Assembly: GCF_003999195.1 (NCBI RefSeq)
Contig: NZ_RJVR01000258.1
Coordinates: 23,204-87,203, forward strand
Direction of reading: 5' to 3'
Length of the DNA: 64,000 nucleotides
Source of the DNA: Streptomyces soli
GTDB taxonomy: Bacteria > Actinomycetota > Actinomycetes > Streptomycetales > Streptomycetaceae
Position 1 is the first letter of the stretch. The number at the start of each line of letters is the position of its first letter. Below the pieces are notes generated by a model. The model saw nothing but the letters and a program-made list of their open reading frames with translations, was not told the DNA's origin and did no database searches. Position numbers and translations under genes: made by a program. Of this stretch, positions 26,887 through 34,034 are shown piece after piece.

Positions 26887-27099
26887 CCCCAAGGGCACAC
26901 CATTGCCCTCTCACAACCGGTCGAACGCGCCGTCACCTGGCTCGTCCACCACGACGACCGCAAACTCCGTTACCGCGGCACCATCGCCAACGACGCCTGG
27001 CTTCACGCCCGCGCCGCCGCCCTCAAACTCCGCCAGCTGATCAACCTTGGACTCACCCACACAGGTCGCACCTGGAGACTCACCCCGGCCAGCACATAG
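26887..27099 (+). mobile_element. C-terminal fragment of a DDE transposase (IS5/IS1182-like)
   Basis: Fused in frame to the end of the IS110 remnant is a different transposase tail: SQPVERAVTWLVHHDDRK, then RYRGTIANDAWLHARAAAL and LRQLINLGL, which resembles the last 60 residues of IS5/IS1182-type DDE transposases (the catalytic-Glu helix and the closing basic helix). No inverted repeats or target duplication were found around the pair. It appears to be an older element cut by the IS110 insertion or by a later deletion. Confidence 0.55.
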
Positions 27100-27149
27100 C
27101 CGCAAGGGCAAGATCTCCATGAGTCTTCTAGCCGCGCCGGATTCGTGTC

Positions 27150-27374
27150 ACAACCGATCGCATACCTCGTGCTGCCGGGTGCCGTCCTCTCCCAGAAAAT
27201 CCATGGCAACCGATTGACAATCGTTTTTGGGTAGCGGATCGTCATGGCAACGCAACCGATTGCATAGTCACGAAGGTGCGAGGGCCAGGCGACCACCTGC
27301 ATTGACGGTACGGACACCCGGCACATCTACGCCGTGACAGGGGACGACGTCCGTTCAAGACCGCAATCGAATGC
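27150..27374. promoter_or_regulatory. Cluster of four LacI-like operator half-palindromes
   Basis: Four 12-base sites share the centre C|G of LacI-family operators and the pattern NCAAYC|GATTGC: 27150-27161 (ACAACCGATCGC), 27206-27217 (GCAACCGATTGA), 27252-27263 (GCAACCGATTGC) and 27363-27374 (GCAATCGAATGC). The last lies 46 bases before the dehydrogenase stub. A further odd palindrome CGATTG-A-CAATCG overlaps the second site. No LacI-family gene is in the window. The sites probably belonged to the regulation of the decayed dehydrogenase/peptidase genes and perhaps the ABC importer. Confidence 0.5.
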
Positions 27375-27420
27375 ATAGAGCGCTGGAGGGACATCAGCCG
27401 ACCGGGGCGGAACGAAGGGC

Positions 27421-27759
27421 GTGGCAAGAACGATGACGTATGTCGCGAAGGACAGGCCCCGTATCGGCCGGCTCGGTGCGGGCCGGATGAGCTTCCAACT
27501 GGCGGGCCGGTTGCTTGACGCGGGCCACGATGTGGCCGTGTACAACCGGACGCGCGCCAAGGCGGAGCCGCTGGCCGAGCGCGGGGCGGCCATTGTTGAC
27601 CGACCCGATCAACTCGCGCACCAGGACGTGGTGTTCGTCATGGTGTCCGCCTCAGCGGATCTGGAGGTCGTCACGACTGGCCTCCGTCGGAGTACTCACT
27701 CACCCGTACCACGCCCCGGTCTTCTGGTGGACAGCTCCACGGTGTCCACGCAGATCTAG
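27421..27759 (+). pseudogene. Truncated 3-hydroxyisobutyrate dehydrogenase-like gene
   Basis: A 112-residue open frame covering only the NAD-binding half of a beta-hydroxyacid dehydrogenase: IGRLGAGRM (GxLGxGRM dinucleotide loop), LLDAGHDVAVYNRTRAKAEPL, and DVVFVMVSASADLEVV. It stops soon after the LLVDSSTVS segment, where the catalytic and all-helical C-terminal domain should follow. The GTG start at 27421 is plausible. The lost part appears to have been removed by a deletion that also took the front of the M24 peptidase gene. Confidence 0.8.
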
Positions 27760-27765
27760 CCACTC

Positions 27766-28012
27766 TTGGGCTGCAGTTCGGGCACGGCCTGGGCCTCGGC
27801 CTGCACGAACGCCCGACATCGGCCTGCTCAACAGCCTGGAGAAACCGGGGGGGATCCACGAGGGCATGGTCTTCGCGCTGAAGACCTACTGCCCCGCCTC
27901 GGACGGCTTTTCGGCCGCCCGAATCGAGGAGGAGGTCGTCGTCACAGCGGACGGGCCCCGGGTACTCACCAAGTTCCCGGCGCAGGAACTGTTCGTGGCC
28001 AATGCCGAGTAG
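27766..28012 (+). pseudogene. C-terminal fragment of an M24 family metallopeptidase (Xaa-Pro type)
   Basis: The last 80 or so residues of an M24 peptidase are visible: QFGHGLGLGLHERP carries the conserved metal-site His, then after a one-base shift near 27813 the frame reads IHEGMVFALKTYCPA and ARIEEEVVVTADGPRVLT, with the ligand Glu residues in EGMVF and IEEEV. The first 300 or so residues are missing. It begins a few bases after the dehydrogenase stub's stop codon, which marks a deletion junction between two formerly adjacent genes. Confidence 0.8.
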
Positions 28013-28048
28013 CACAGGCCGAAGAAACCGCACATCCGCAACACCGGC

Positions 28049-28070
28049 AGGCCCTCAGGGCCCTGCCTTC
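28049..28070. other. GC-rich stem-loop before the ABC importer operon
   Basis: GGCAGG and CCTGCC arms enclose a further palindromic CCCTCAGGG core, about 48 bases before the livK-like start. No T-run follows. It may be a terminator for the decayed upstream genes or a leader element of the importer transcript. Confidence 0.35.
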
Positions 28071-28117
28071 AGCACGGACATCCCATCGGCTCAACGAAGA
28101 GTCAGGAGACGCCGACT

Positions 28118-29362
28118 ATGAAGTGGAACAAATACTCGAAGACAACATGGCAGGCCGCCGTCGCCGCATGCGCGCTGGCGCTCACTGCGAGCGGCTGCGC
28201 GTCCGGCAGTGACACAGCGGCTACGGGGCAGCGGAACGGTCCTCTGGTGATCGGGGCCTCCGTGTCCCTCACCGGCGACTTCGCCGACAGCGGCAAGGCC
28301 GTGCAGCGCGGTTACCAGCTGTGGGCCGACTCGGTCAACGCCAAGGGCGGGCTGCTCGGCCGCAAGGTGGAGTTCAAGATCGTGGACGACCTGTCCAGCC
28401 CCACCCAGGTCATTACGAACTACCAGAATCTGATCAACCAGGACCATGTAGACCTGGTCTTCGGGCCGTTCTCCAGCCTGTTGACCGTACCCGCCTCACA
28501 GGTCGCCAAGCGCTACGGCTACGCCTTCCTCGAACCGGCCGGAGGTGGTCCCCAGGTATTCGCCCAGCACCTGAACAACCTCTTCTTCGTCCAGCCCGCA
28601 CCGTCCGTCCGCGCCGGTGACGTGTTCGCCAAGTGGGTGCTCTCGCTACCGGCCGACAAGCGGCCCCGGACCGCCGCCTACGCCGAGCTCGACGACCCGT
28701 TCGCCGGCCCGATCGCGGAGAGTATCCGTACCGCCTTCGAGGCCGCCGGCATCAAGACCGTCTACAAGCAGGTCTATCCGGCGGAGACCGCAGACCTGTC
28801 CCCCGTGATGTCCGGCATCGCCGCCGCCCACCCGGATGTGCTGGTTTCCGGAACGCAGAACAACGATGCGTACGCCCAGGTCAAGAGCCTCGTCCAGCTG
28901 AAGTTCAGCCCCAAGTTCGTCTTCATGTCGAACGGTGCCAATTCACCCCTTGAGTTCCCCGACAAGGTGGGGGCGGCCAACACCTCGGGCATCATGTCGT
29001 CCGGCGACTGGTACCCCAGCTCCACGGCCGCCGGCAGCGCCGAGTTCGCCGCGGCCTACGTGAAGAAGTACGGCGGCACCGCACAGCAGATCGACAACAG
29101 CTCCGCCGAGGCGTACGCCTGCGGCCAGCTGCTCGCGGACGTCGCGAAGAAAGCCGGAAAGATCGACAACGCCACGATCATCAAGTCGCTGCACTCCGGT
29201 TCGTGGCCGACGCTGCTCGGAGACCTGGGCTGGAATGCGGACGGCGCCCCGACCTCGTCGTTCTCGTTGGTGCAGTGGCAGGGCGGCAAGCTCCTGCCGG
29301 TCTACCCCGCCGCCGCGGCCCAGTCGGCTCCCGTGTACCCGAAGCCGAACTGGGGCGGGTGA
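28118..29362 (+). CDS. Branched-chain amino acid-type ABC transporter substrate-binding lipoprotein (LivK-like)
   Basis: A 414-residue periplasmic-binding-fold protein anchored outside the membrane as a lipoprotein: signal with ALALTASGC lipobox (Cys near residue 27), then the type I binding fold (IGASVSLTGDFADSGKAVQRGYQ). ANAKGGL-like NAKGGLLGRKVEFKIVDD is typical of the LivK/HAAT group, whose ligands include branched-chain amino acids, amides and urea-like compounds. The ATG at 28118 has an AGGAGA site. It opens an operon with two permeases and two ATPases. Confidence 0.92.
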   Translation: MKWNKYSKTTWQAAVAACALALTASGCASGSDTAATGQRNGPLVIGASVSLTGDFADSGKAVQRGYQLWADSVNAKGGLLGRKVEFKIVDDLSSPTQVITNYQNLINQDHVDLVFGPFSSLLTVPASQVAKRYGYAFLEPAGGGPQVFAQHLNNLFFVQPAPSVRAGDVFAKWVLSLPADKRPRTAAYAELDDPFAGPIAESIRTAFEAAGIKTVYKQVYPAETADLSPVMSGIAAAHPDVLVSGTQNNDAYAQVKSLVQLKFSPKFVFMSNGANSPLEFPDKVGAANTSGIMSSGDWYPSSTAAGSAEFAAAYVKKYGGTAQQIDNSSAEAYACGQLLADVAKKAGKIDNATIIKSLHSGSWPTLLGDLGWNADGAPTSSFSLVQWQGGKLLPVYPAAAAQSAPVYPKPNWGG

Positions 29363-29367
29363 GACAC

Positions 29368-30246
29368 GTGCACGCTCTTATCCAAGGCGTCATCCTCGGC
29401 GTCCTCACCGCCGGCGTCTTCGCGCTGATGGCCTCGGGACAGACTCTGATCTTCGGCATCATGAAGGTCGTGAACCTGGCCCAGGGTGCCATGGTCATCC
29501 TCGGTGCCTACCTCTCCTACCAGCTATTCACCTCCTTCGGCCTGGACCCGTTCCTCGCCATCCCGGTCACTACGGTGATCATGTTCGCGCTCGGTGTCGC
29601 CGTCCAGTGGCTGTTCCTGCGGCCGCTGAAGAAGGACGACCGCTCGGAGCTCAGCCTGCTCATCACGTTCGCCGTCGCCCTGCTGATCGAGGGCGTCATG
29701 AGCATCACCTGGCACACCACCTACCGCAGCATCAACACCGGCTATGCCAACTCCAGCTGGAGCCTGTTCGGCTACCAGATCACCTTGGTGCGGCTGTGGG
29801 CGTTCCTGCTGTCGCTCGCTGCGCTCGGCCTGCTCTACCTGCTGCTGAACCACACCCGGTTCGGCCGTGCTGTGCGGGCCACCGTGCAAAACCCGGAGTC
29901 GGCGAAGCTGCTCGGGATCGAGGCCGACCGCGTCTCCGCCCTCGGCTTCGGGCTTGGCGCGGCAACCGCGGCTGCGGCCGGATCGGTGTACGGGCTGCTC
30001 TACCCGTTCAATTCCGGCAGCCACTACGACCTCATCTCCAAGCTGCTGTCCATCGTCATCCTGGGCGGACTGGGCAGCGTCGGCGGGGCGGTGCTCGGCG
30101 CGGTGATCGTGTCGACGTCCTCCGCGGTCGTCGCCGCCACCATCTCGCCCGCCTGGTCGGAGATGACCTTCTTCGTGATCCTCATCGCGATCCTGCTGGT
30201 GCGGCCGCAGGGCATCTTCGGTACGACAGTCAGGGGTGCATTGTGA
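29368..30246 (+). CDS. Branched-chain-type ABC transporter permease (LivH-like)
   Basis: A 292-residue integral membrane protein with about eight helices. Family marks are the opening GVLTAGVFALMASGQTLIFG, the VVNLAQGAMVILGAY segment and the coupling-helix region AVRATVQNPESAKLLGI near residue 170, followed by GGLGSVGGAVLGAV. It starts with a GTG six bases past the livK stop and overlaps the next permease by four bases (GTGA). Confidence 0.93.
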   Translation: MHALIQGVILGVLTAGVFALMASGQTLIFGIMKVVNLAQGAMVILGAYLSYQLFTSFGLDPFLAIPVTTVIMFALGVAVQWLFLRPLKKDDRSELSLLITFAVALLIEGVMSITWHTTYRSINTGYANSSWSLFGYQITLVRLWAFLLSLAALGLLYLLLNHTRFGRAVRATVQNPESAKLLGIEADRVSALGFGLGAATAAAAGSVYGLLYPFNSGSHYDLISKLLSIVILGGLGSVGGAVLGAVIVSTSSAVVAATISPAWSEMTFFVILIAILLVRPQGIFGTTVRGAL

Positions 30247-31274
30247 CCCGTCTCCGTGGCGCAGGCCCCATCGCCTTCTTCGCGGTCCTGGCCTCACTGC
30301 CGTCGTTCAACCTGGCCCACTGGACCATCAACCTGCTGATCTTCACGCTGATGTTCGCGGTGATGTCCAGCGCCTGGAACCTCGTCGGCGGGTTCGCCGG
30401 CTATCCGTCCCTCGGCCACGCCGCGTTCTTCGGCATCGGTGCCTACGCGGAAGCGCTCTGGTTCTCGCACCACCCGGTGAGCAGCGGCTACGAACCGTTC
30501 CTGCTGCTGCCCGCCATCGGCCTGCTTGCCGTCGTGATCGGTCTTCCCGTCGGTGCAGTGGCGATGCGAACCCGCACCGACGTGTTCGCCATCGTCACCA
30601 TCACGTTGCTCTTCGTCGTCCAGGGCCTCGCCTTCAACCTTCACGGCATCACCGGCGGCTCCCAGGGGCTGGCCATTCCGCCCGCTCCCTTCCCTGCGGC
30701 CACCTACGACCGGCCGTTCTACTACGTGCTGGTCGGCCTGCTCGCCCTCGCCATGGCGGTCACCTTCGCCGCCATGCGCAGCAAGGTCGGGCTGAGCCTG
30801 GCGGCGCTGCGCGGGGACGAGGACAAGGCGCGCGGCATCGGCATCCGGGTGACCGGGGTCAAGCTGCTCGCGTTCGCGGTCAGCGTCGGCCTGACCGCCA
30901 TGGTCGGCGCCGTGTGGGCGTACTACGAGGGCTTCATCTATCCGCAGTTCGCCGTCGATCCCCTCATCACCATCGCGATGGTCCTCATGACGTTCCTCGG
31001 TGGCCGCGCCACCCTGTGGGGCCCGGTCCTCGGTGCCTTCATCCTCGAATCCGCACAGCAGTACCTCGCCTACCAGCTCGGCGGCAGCCAGGTCTACCTC
31101 ATCGCGTACGCCCTGGTTTTCCTGTTGATCATGCTGCTGCTGCCGCGCGGCATACTGCCGACCGTGCAGGACCAAATCCGGCGGCGGCGCCGGCGCCAAG
31201 CCCTCGACTCCGGTTCGCCCACCCTCACGCAGCCGGCGAATGCGGCTGCGACCGCAGGAGGTGGTCAAGCATGA
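30243..31274 (+). CDS. Branched-chain-type ABC transporter permease (LivM-like)
   Basis: A 343-residue membrane protein, second permease of the importer. It shows WNLVGGFAGYPSLGHAAFFGIGAYAEA (family opening loop) and the coupling region LAALRGDEDKARGIGI, then FLGGRATLWGPVLGAF. The C-terminal 35 residues are a basic stretch (IRRRRRRQ) and an Ala/Gly tail that probably lies in the cytoplasm. Its GTG start and its stop both overlap neighbouring genes by four bases, linking translation of permeases and ATPase. Confidence 0.92.
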   Translation: MTRLRGAGPIAFFAVLASLPSFNLAHWTINLLIFTLMFAVMSSAWNLVGGFAGYPSLGHAAFFGIGAYAEALWFSHHPVSSGYEPFLLLPAIGLLAVVIGLPVGAVAMRTRTDVFAIVTITLLFVVQGLAFNLHGITGGSQGLAIPPAPFPAATYDRPFYYVLVGLLALAMAVTFAAMRSKVGLSLAALRGDEDKARGIGIRVTGVKLLAFAVSVGLTAMVGAVWAYYEGFIYPQFAVDPLITIAMVLMTFLGGRATLWGPVLGAFILESAQQYLAYQLGGSQVYLIAYALVFLLIMLLLPRGILPTVQDQIRRRRRRQALDSGSPTLTQPANAAATAGGGQA

Positions 31275-32005
31275 CGGCACTGCTCGAAGTCACCGATATG
31301 ACCAAGGTGTTCGGCGGCGTCCGCGCCGTGGACGGCTGCTCGTTCACCGTCGAACCGCACACCGTGACCGCGCTGATCGGACCGAACGGCTCCGGCAAGA
31401 CGACCCTGTTCAACATGGTCACCGGGTACCTGGGTCCGGACAGCGGGCGAGTGCGCTTCGCCGGCCAGGATGTCACCGGTGTGGACGCCGGCACCCTGTA
31501 CCGCCGCGGCCTGTCCCGCACGTTCCAGCAGGCGCGGGTGATTCCCCAGCTCAGCGTGCTGGAGAATCTGGTCGCGGCGGGTGGGTACAGCTGGCGGCAG
31601 CTGCTCACCACGCGGCGGGTCGGTCGCGCCGACCGCGACCGGGCGGGACAGCTACTGGAGGAGTTCCGGCTCTCCCACGTGGCGGACCTACTCGCCTCCG
31701 AACTGTCCTACGGCCAGCGCAAATTGCTGGAGTTCGCCGCCGTCCTCATGAGCGATCCGACCCTGGTGCTGCTCGACGAGCCGACCGCCGGCGTCAACCC
31801 AGTCATGATCGACACGATGGAGCGGCACATCCGGGAGCGGCACGAGGCCGGAATCACCTTCCTCATCGTGGAGCACGACATGTCGTTCGTGATGCGGCTG
31901 TGCGATCCGGTGATCGTCCTTGACCAGGGCAAGCGGATCTTCAGTGGCGTTCCCTCCGAGGTGCAGGCCAACGCGCTCGTCCTCGACGCCTATCTTGGGA
32001 GCTGA
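31271..32005 (+). CDS. ABC transporter ATP-binding protein (LivG-like)
   Basis: A 244-residue ATPase of the importer. Walker A is GPNGSGKTT near residue 36, the signature is LSYGQRKLLEFA (with YGQ in place of SGG, normal for LivG), Walker B is LVLLDEPTAGVNP and the switch His is in IVEHDMSFV. The C-terminal VQANALVLDAYLG matches LivG endings. The ATG overlaps the livM stop (ATGA). Confidence 0.94.
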   Translation: MTALLEVTDMTKVFGGVRAVDGCSFTVEPHTVTALIGPNGSGKTTLFNMVTGYLGPDSGRVRFAGQDVTGVDAGTLYRRGLSRTFQQARVIPQLSVLENLVAAGGYSWRQLLTTRRVGRADRDRAGQLLEEFRLSHVADLLASELSYGQRKLLEFAAVLMSDPTLVLLDEPTAGVNPVMIDTMERHIRERHEAGITFLIVEHDMSFVMRLCDPVIVLDQGKRIFSGVPSEVQANALVLDAYLGS

Positions 32006-32007
32006 CC

Positions 32008-32730
32008 ATGGCACCGATTCTCACTCTGGACTCCATCGTGGCTGGCTACGGCGCGGGCGACATCCTCAAGGGTGTCGACCTGCAGATCGGAGCCGGCACC
32101 GTAACCTGCCTCATCGGTCCCAACGGAGCCGGGAAGTCGACCGTCCTGAAGACCATCAGCGGGCTGCTGCGGCCGCGACAGGGATCCATCCGTTTCCACG
32201 AGCAGGAACTCAAAGGCCTCTCGTCGAAGGCGCGGCTGCGGCTCGGCATAGTCCATGTCCCCCAGGACCGCAGTCTGTTCCCCGCGATGAGCGTCTGGGA
32301 CAACCTGCTCACCGGCGGCTACACCATCCGGGATCAGAAGCTGCTCAGGGAGCGGGTGGACCGGGCCGTCGAGGCCTTCCCGATCTGCGCCAAGCGGGCC
32401 CGGGAACACGCCGGGTCGCTGTCCGGCGGTGAGCAGAAGCAGGTCGAGCTGGCCCGCACCCTGGTCCTCGACCCCGCGCTGATCCTGCTCGACGAGCCGT
32501 CCATCGGCCTGGACCCGAAGTCCCGCCAGCAGGTCTTCGCCAGCATCAGGCAACTCGCCGCCACGGGCCGCACCGTGCTGCTGGTCGAGCAGAACGCCCG
32601 CTCGGGCCTGGCCGCTGCCGACTACGGCGCGGTTCTCGAGTCCGGAGTGGTCCGGCTCGTCGCCACCGGCGCCGACCTGCTCGACAACCCCGAGGTGGGC
32701 CGCCTGTACCTCGGGGCGGCGGCGCGCTGA
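32008..32730 (+). CDS. ABC transporter ATP-binding protein (LivF-like)
   Basis: A 240-residue second ATPase. Walker A is GPNGAGKST, Q-loop in VPQDRSLFP, signature LSGGEQKQVELART, Walker B ILLDEPSIGLDP and switch region LLVEQNAR with the Gln form typical of LivF. It starts two bases after the LivG stop. With LivK, LivH, LivM and LivG it makes a complete importer. A truncated further gene follows after 26 bases. Confidence 0.94.
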   Translation: MAPILTLDSIVAGYGAGDILKGVDLQIGAGTVTCLIGPNGAGKSTVLKTISGLLRPRQGSIRFHEQELKGLSSKARLRLGIVHVPQDRSLFPAMSVWDNLLTGGYTIRDQKLLRERVDRAVEAFPICAKRAREHAGSLSGGEQKQVELARTLVLDPALILLDEPSIGLDPKSRQQVFASIRQLAATGRTVLLVEQNARSGLAAADYGAVLESGVVRLVATGADLLDNPEVGRLYLGAAAR

Positions 32731-32756
32731 CTCAAGCCCCCTCGATCGGAGGAAGC

Positions 32757-32846
32757 ATGGCACCATCCACCAGGGCCAAGGCATGCCGTTCAGGCGCCGC
32801 CGCGGTCTTACCGCCGACCGACGAGTCCATCAGCCTCGAGCTGTAA
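32757..32846 (+). pseudogene. Truncated 5' stub of the gene that followed livF
   Basis: A strong GGAGG site at 32748-32752 precedes an ATG opening a 29-codon frame (MAPSTRAKACRSG and onward, ending SISLEL) that then stops at a TAA. The good ribosome site and the short intergenic gap show that another gene once belonged to the operon, probably the enzyme acting on the imported compound. The remaining residues are too few to name it. It contains a TTA codon. Confidence 0.45.
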
Positions 32847-33221
32847 TGCCTGCAGACCGAACTGCGGTACTTCGAGAAGCGGGCTACTTATGGGTGGATC
32901 ACCCGGCTCGGTGTCTACCGTCTTACCGGAAACGCGCACAGGACGACGGCGCATGCCAGCTTGAAGTGGCGGGGACTGGAAACGGAGCATCAGCCACCGC
33001 ACCAGTCTCCCGCCTGCCCCGCGGCGTCTGGTACGCGCGCTCGCTGCGTTGTCGGAGTCACCCGAGTAGCCCACTACGAGGGCGATCTCCCCCAGACGTC
33101 GTCCGGTGGGGGTCCCCCCGGCCGAAGGCTGGGGGACCCCCACCGCCTTGCGATCACATGCACCAGACGCCGCTGGGGCCCGCCCTCCGGGCGGCCGGCG
33201 CTCTTTGCCAGACAGTGCCTA
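32847..33221. other. Gene-free gap with a non-coding repeat-like segment
   Basis: No supported coding region. The left half is featureless. The right half, from about 33040, resembles the GC-rich non-coding words often seen between Streptomyces genes and includes the perfect 14-bp stem at 33105-33144. An open frame on the minus strand (32808-33143) runs through it but has low-complexity content and no recognisable domain. Confidence 0.5.
33105..33144. repeat. Perfect 14-bp hairpin (GGTGGGGGTCCCCC arms)
   Basis: GGTGGGGGTCCCCC at 33105-33118 and its exact complement at 33131-33144 enclose a 12-base loop. No T-run follows. It could end transcription of the HEAT gene from the right or of the importer operon from the left, or be a copy of a dispersed intergenic repeat. 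Confidence 0.8.
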
Positions 33222-33722
33222 CTAGCCCAGCCTCGCCAGGGCGACCTCCGCCGCCTGCCGCAGCCGCGCGTCGCCGCACGCCGCACGGAGCAGGGGCTCG
33301 CCGCGCCGGTCGCCGAGGTCGCCCAGGCCCTCGACGCACGCCAGGGCGATCCGCCAGTACGGGGACTCGGGCTCCGCCAGCAGCCGCCGCAGCGTCTCCA
33401 CCAGCGCGGGCACGGCCTCCGCCGCCCGCAGGGTGACGAGCAGCCGGATCGGCGGAGCCGCGTACGCGACGCGCAGCGGGTTCGTGGCCAGGGCGGCGGC
33501 GGCGCGGGCGGTGCGGGGGTCACCCAGGCGGGCGAGGGCGCGGGCGGCGATCTCGGCGAGGCCGGGGTCGCGGTAGTTGAGGAGCATGACCAGGGTCTCG
33601 AAGGCGCGGGGGTCGGCGGCCTCGGCCAGGGCCACGGCCGCGTCGAGCCGGGCGGCGACGGACTGCCCGGGCTCGGTGAGGATGGCCGCGAGTTCTTCTC
33701 GTAAGGCGGTGTCCACCGGCAC
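33222..33722 (-). CDS. HEAT-repeat domain protein
   Basis: A 166-residue all-helical protein built of about four HEAT-like repeats (for example DPRAFETLVMLLNYRDPGLAE and DPRTARAAAALATN), a scaffold for protein contacts. No catalytic motif is present. The start is a GTG with only a weak upstream purine stretch. It is divergent from the 3-hydroxyacyl-CoA dehydrogenase gene and has no operon partner. Confidence 0.82.
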   Translation of the reverse strand: MPVDTALREELAAILTEPGQSVAARLDAAVALAEAADPRAFETLVMLLNYRDPGLAEIAARALARLGDPRTARAAAALATNPLRVAYAAPPIRLLVTLRAAEAVPALVETLRRLLAEPESPYWRIALACVEGLGDLGDRRGEPLLRAACGDARLRQAAEVALARLG

Positions 33723-34034
33723 ACCCTACGCCGCACGGGTCCGGCACATGCTGCGCTCATCTGTCAGCGAGCCAAATCACATGGGCGGAGGACTGGCGCC
33801 TAAGTTACTCGTCAGTTAGCCTTGAATCAACGTACGCAGCGGCCTGGTGACGCAGCCGCCGCGTGCAGCGGTAACAGCACGAAGTCGGTTCGGCACCATC
33901 GCGGCGCGGCCCCGGGACAGGGCCCGCCACCCCCTTCACGTGTGGGCACGCATACCCGCGTACACGCCCCGCGGATCCACCCAACTCCACCTCGCACGCC
34001 CGCGCGTGTGACCCTCAGCATCTGGAGTCTCGCG
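33723..34034. other. Divergent intergenic region before the 3-hydroxyacyl-CoA dehydrogenase gene
   Basis: About 310 bases with no convincing gene. The middle includes a relatively AT-rich stretch near 33770-33830 that probably holds the promoters for the two divergent genes. No strong dyad was found. In-frame upstream codons of the dehydrogenase frame run through part of it but have a Pro/Thr-rich composition unlike the protein. Confidence 0.5.

Noticed and set aside
33770..33830. Imperfect dyad TTACT-CGTC-AGTTA before the 3-hydroxyacyl-CoA dehydrogenase gene
   Set aside because: Only four of five arm bases match and there is no second site, so it is not distinguishable from chance.
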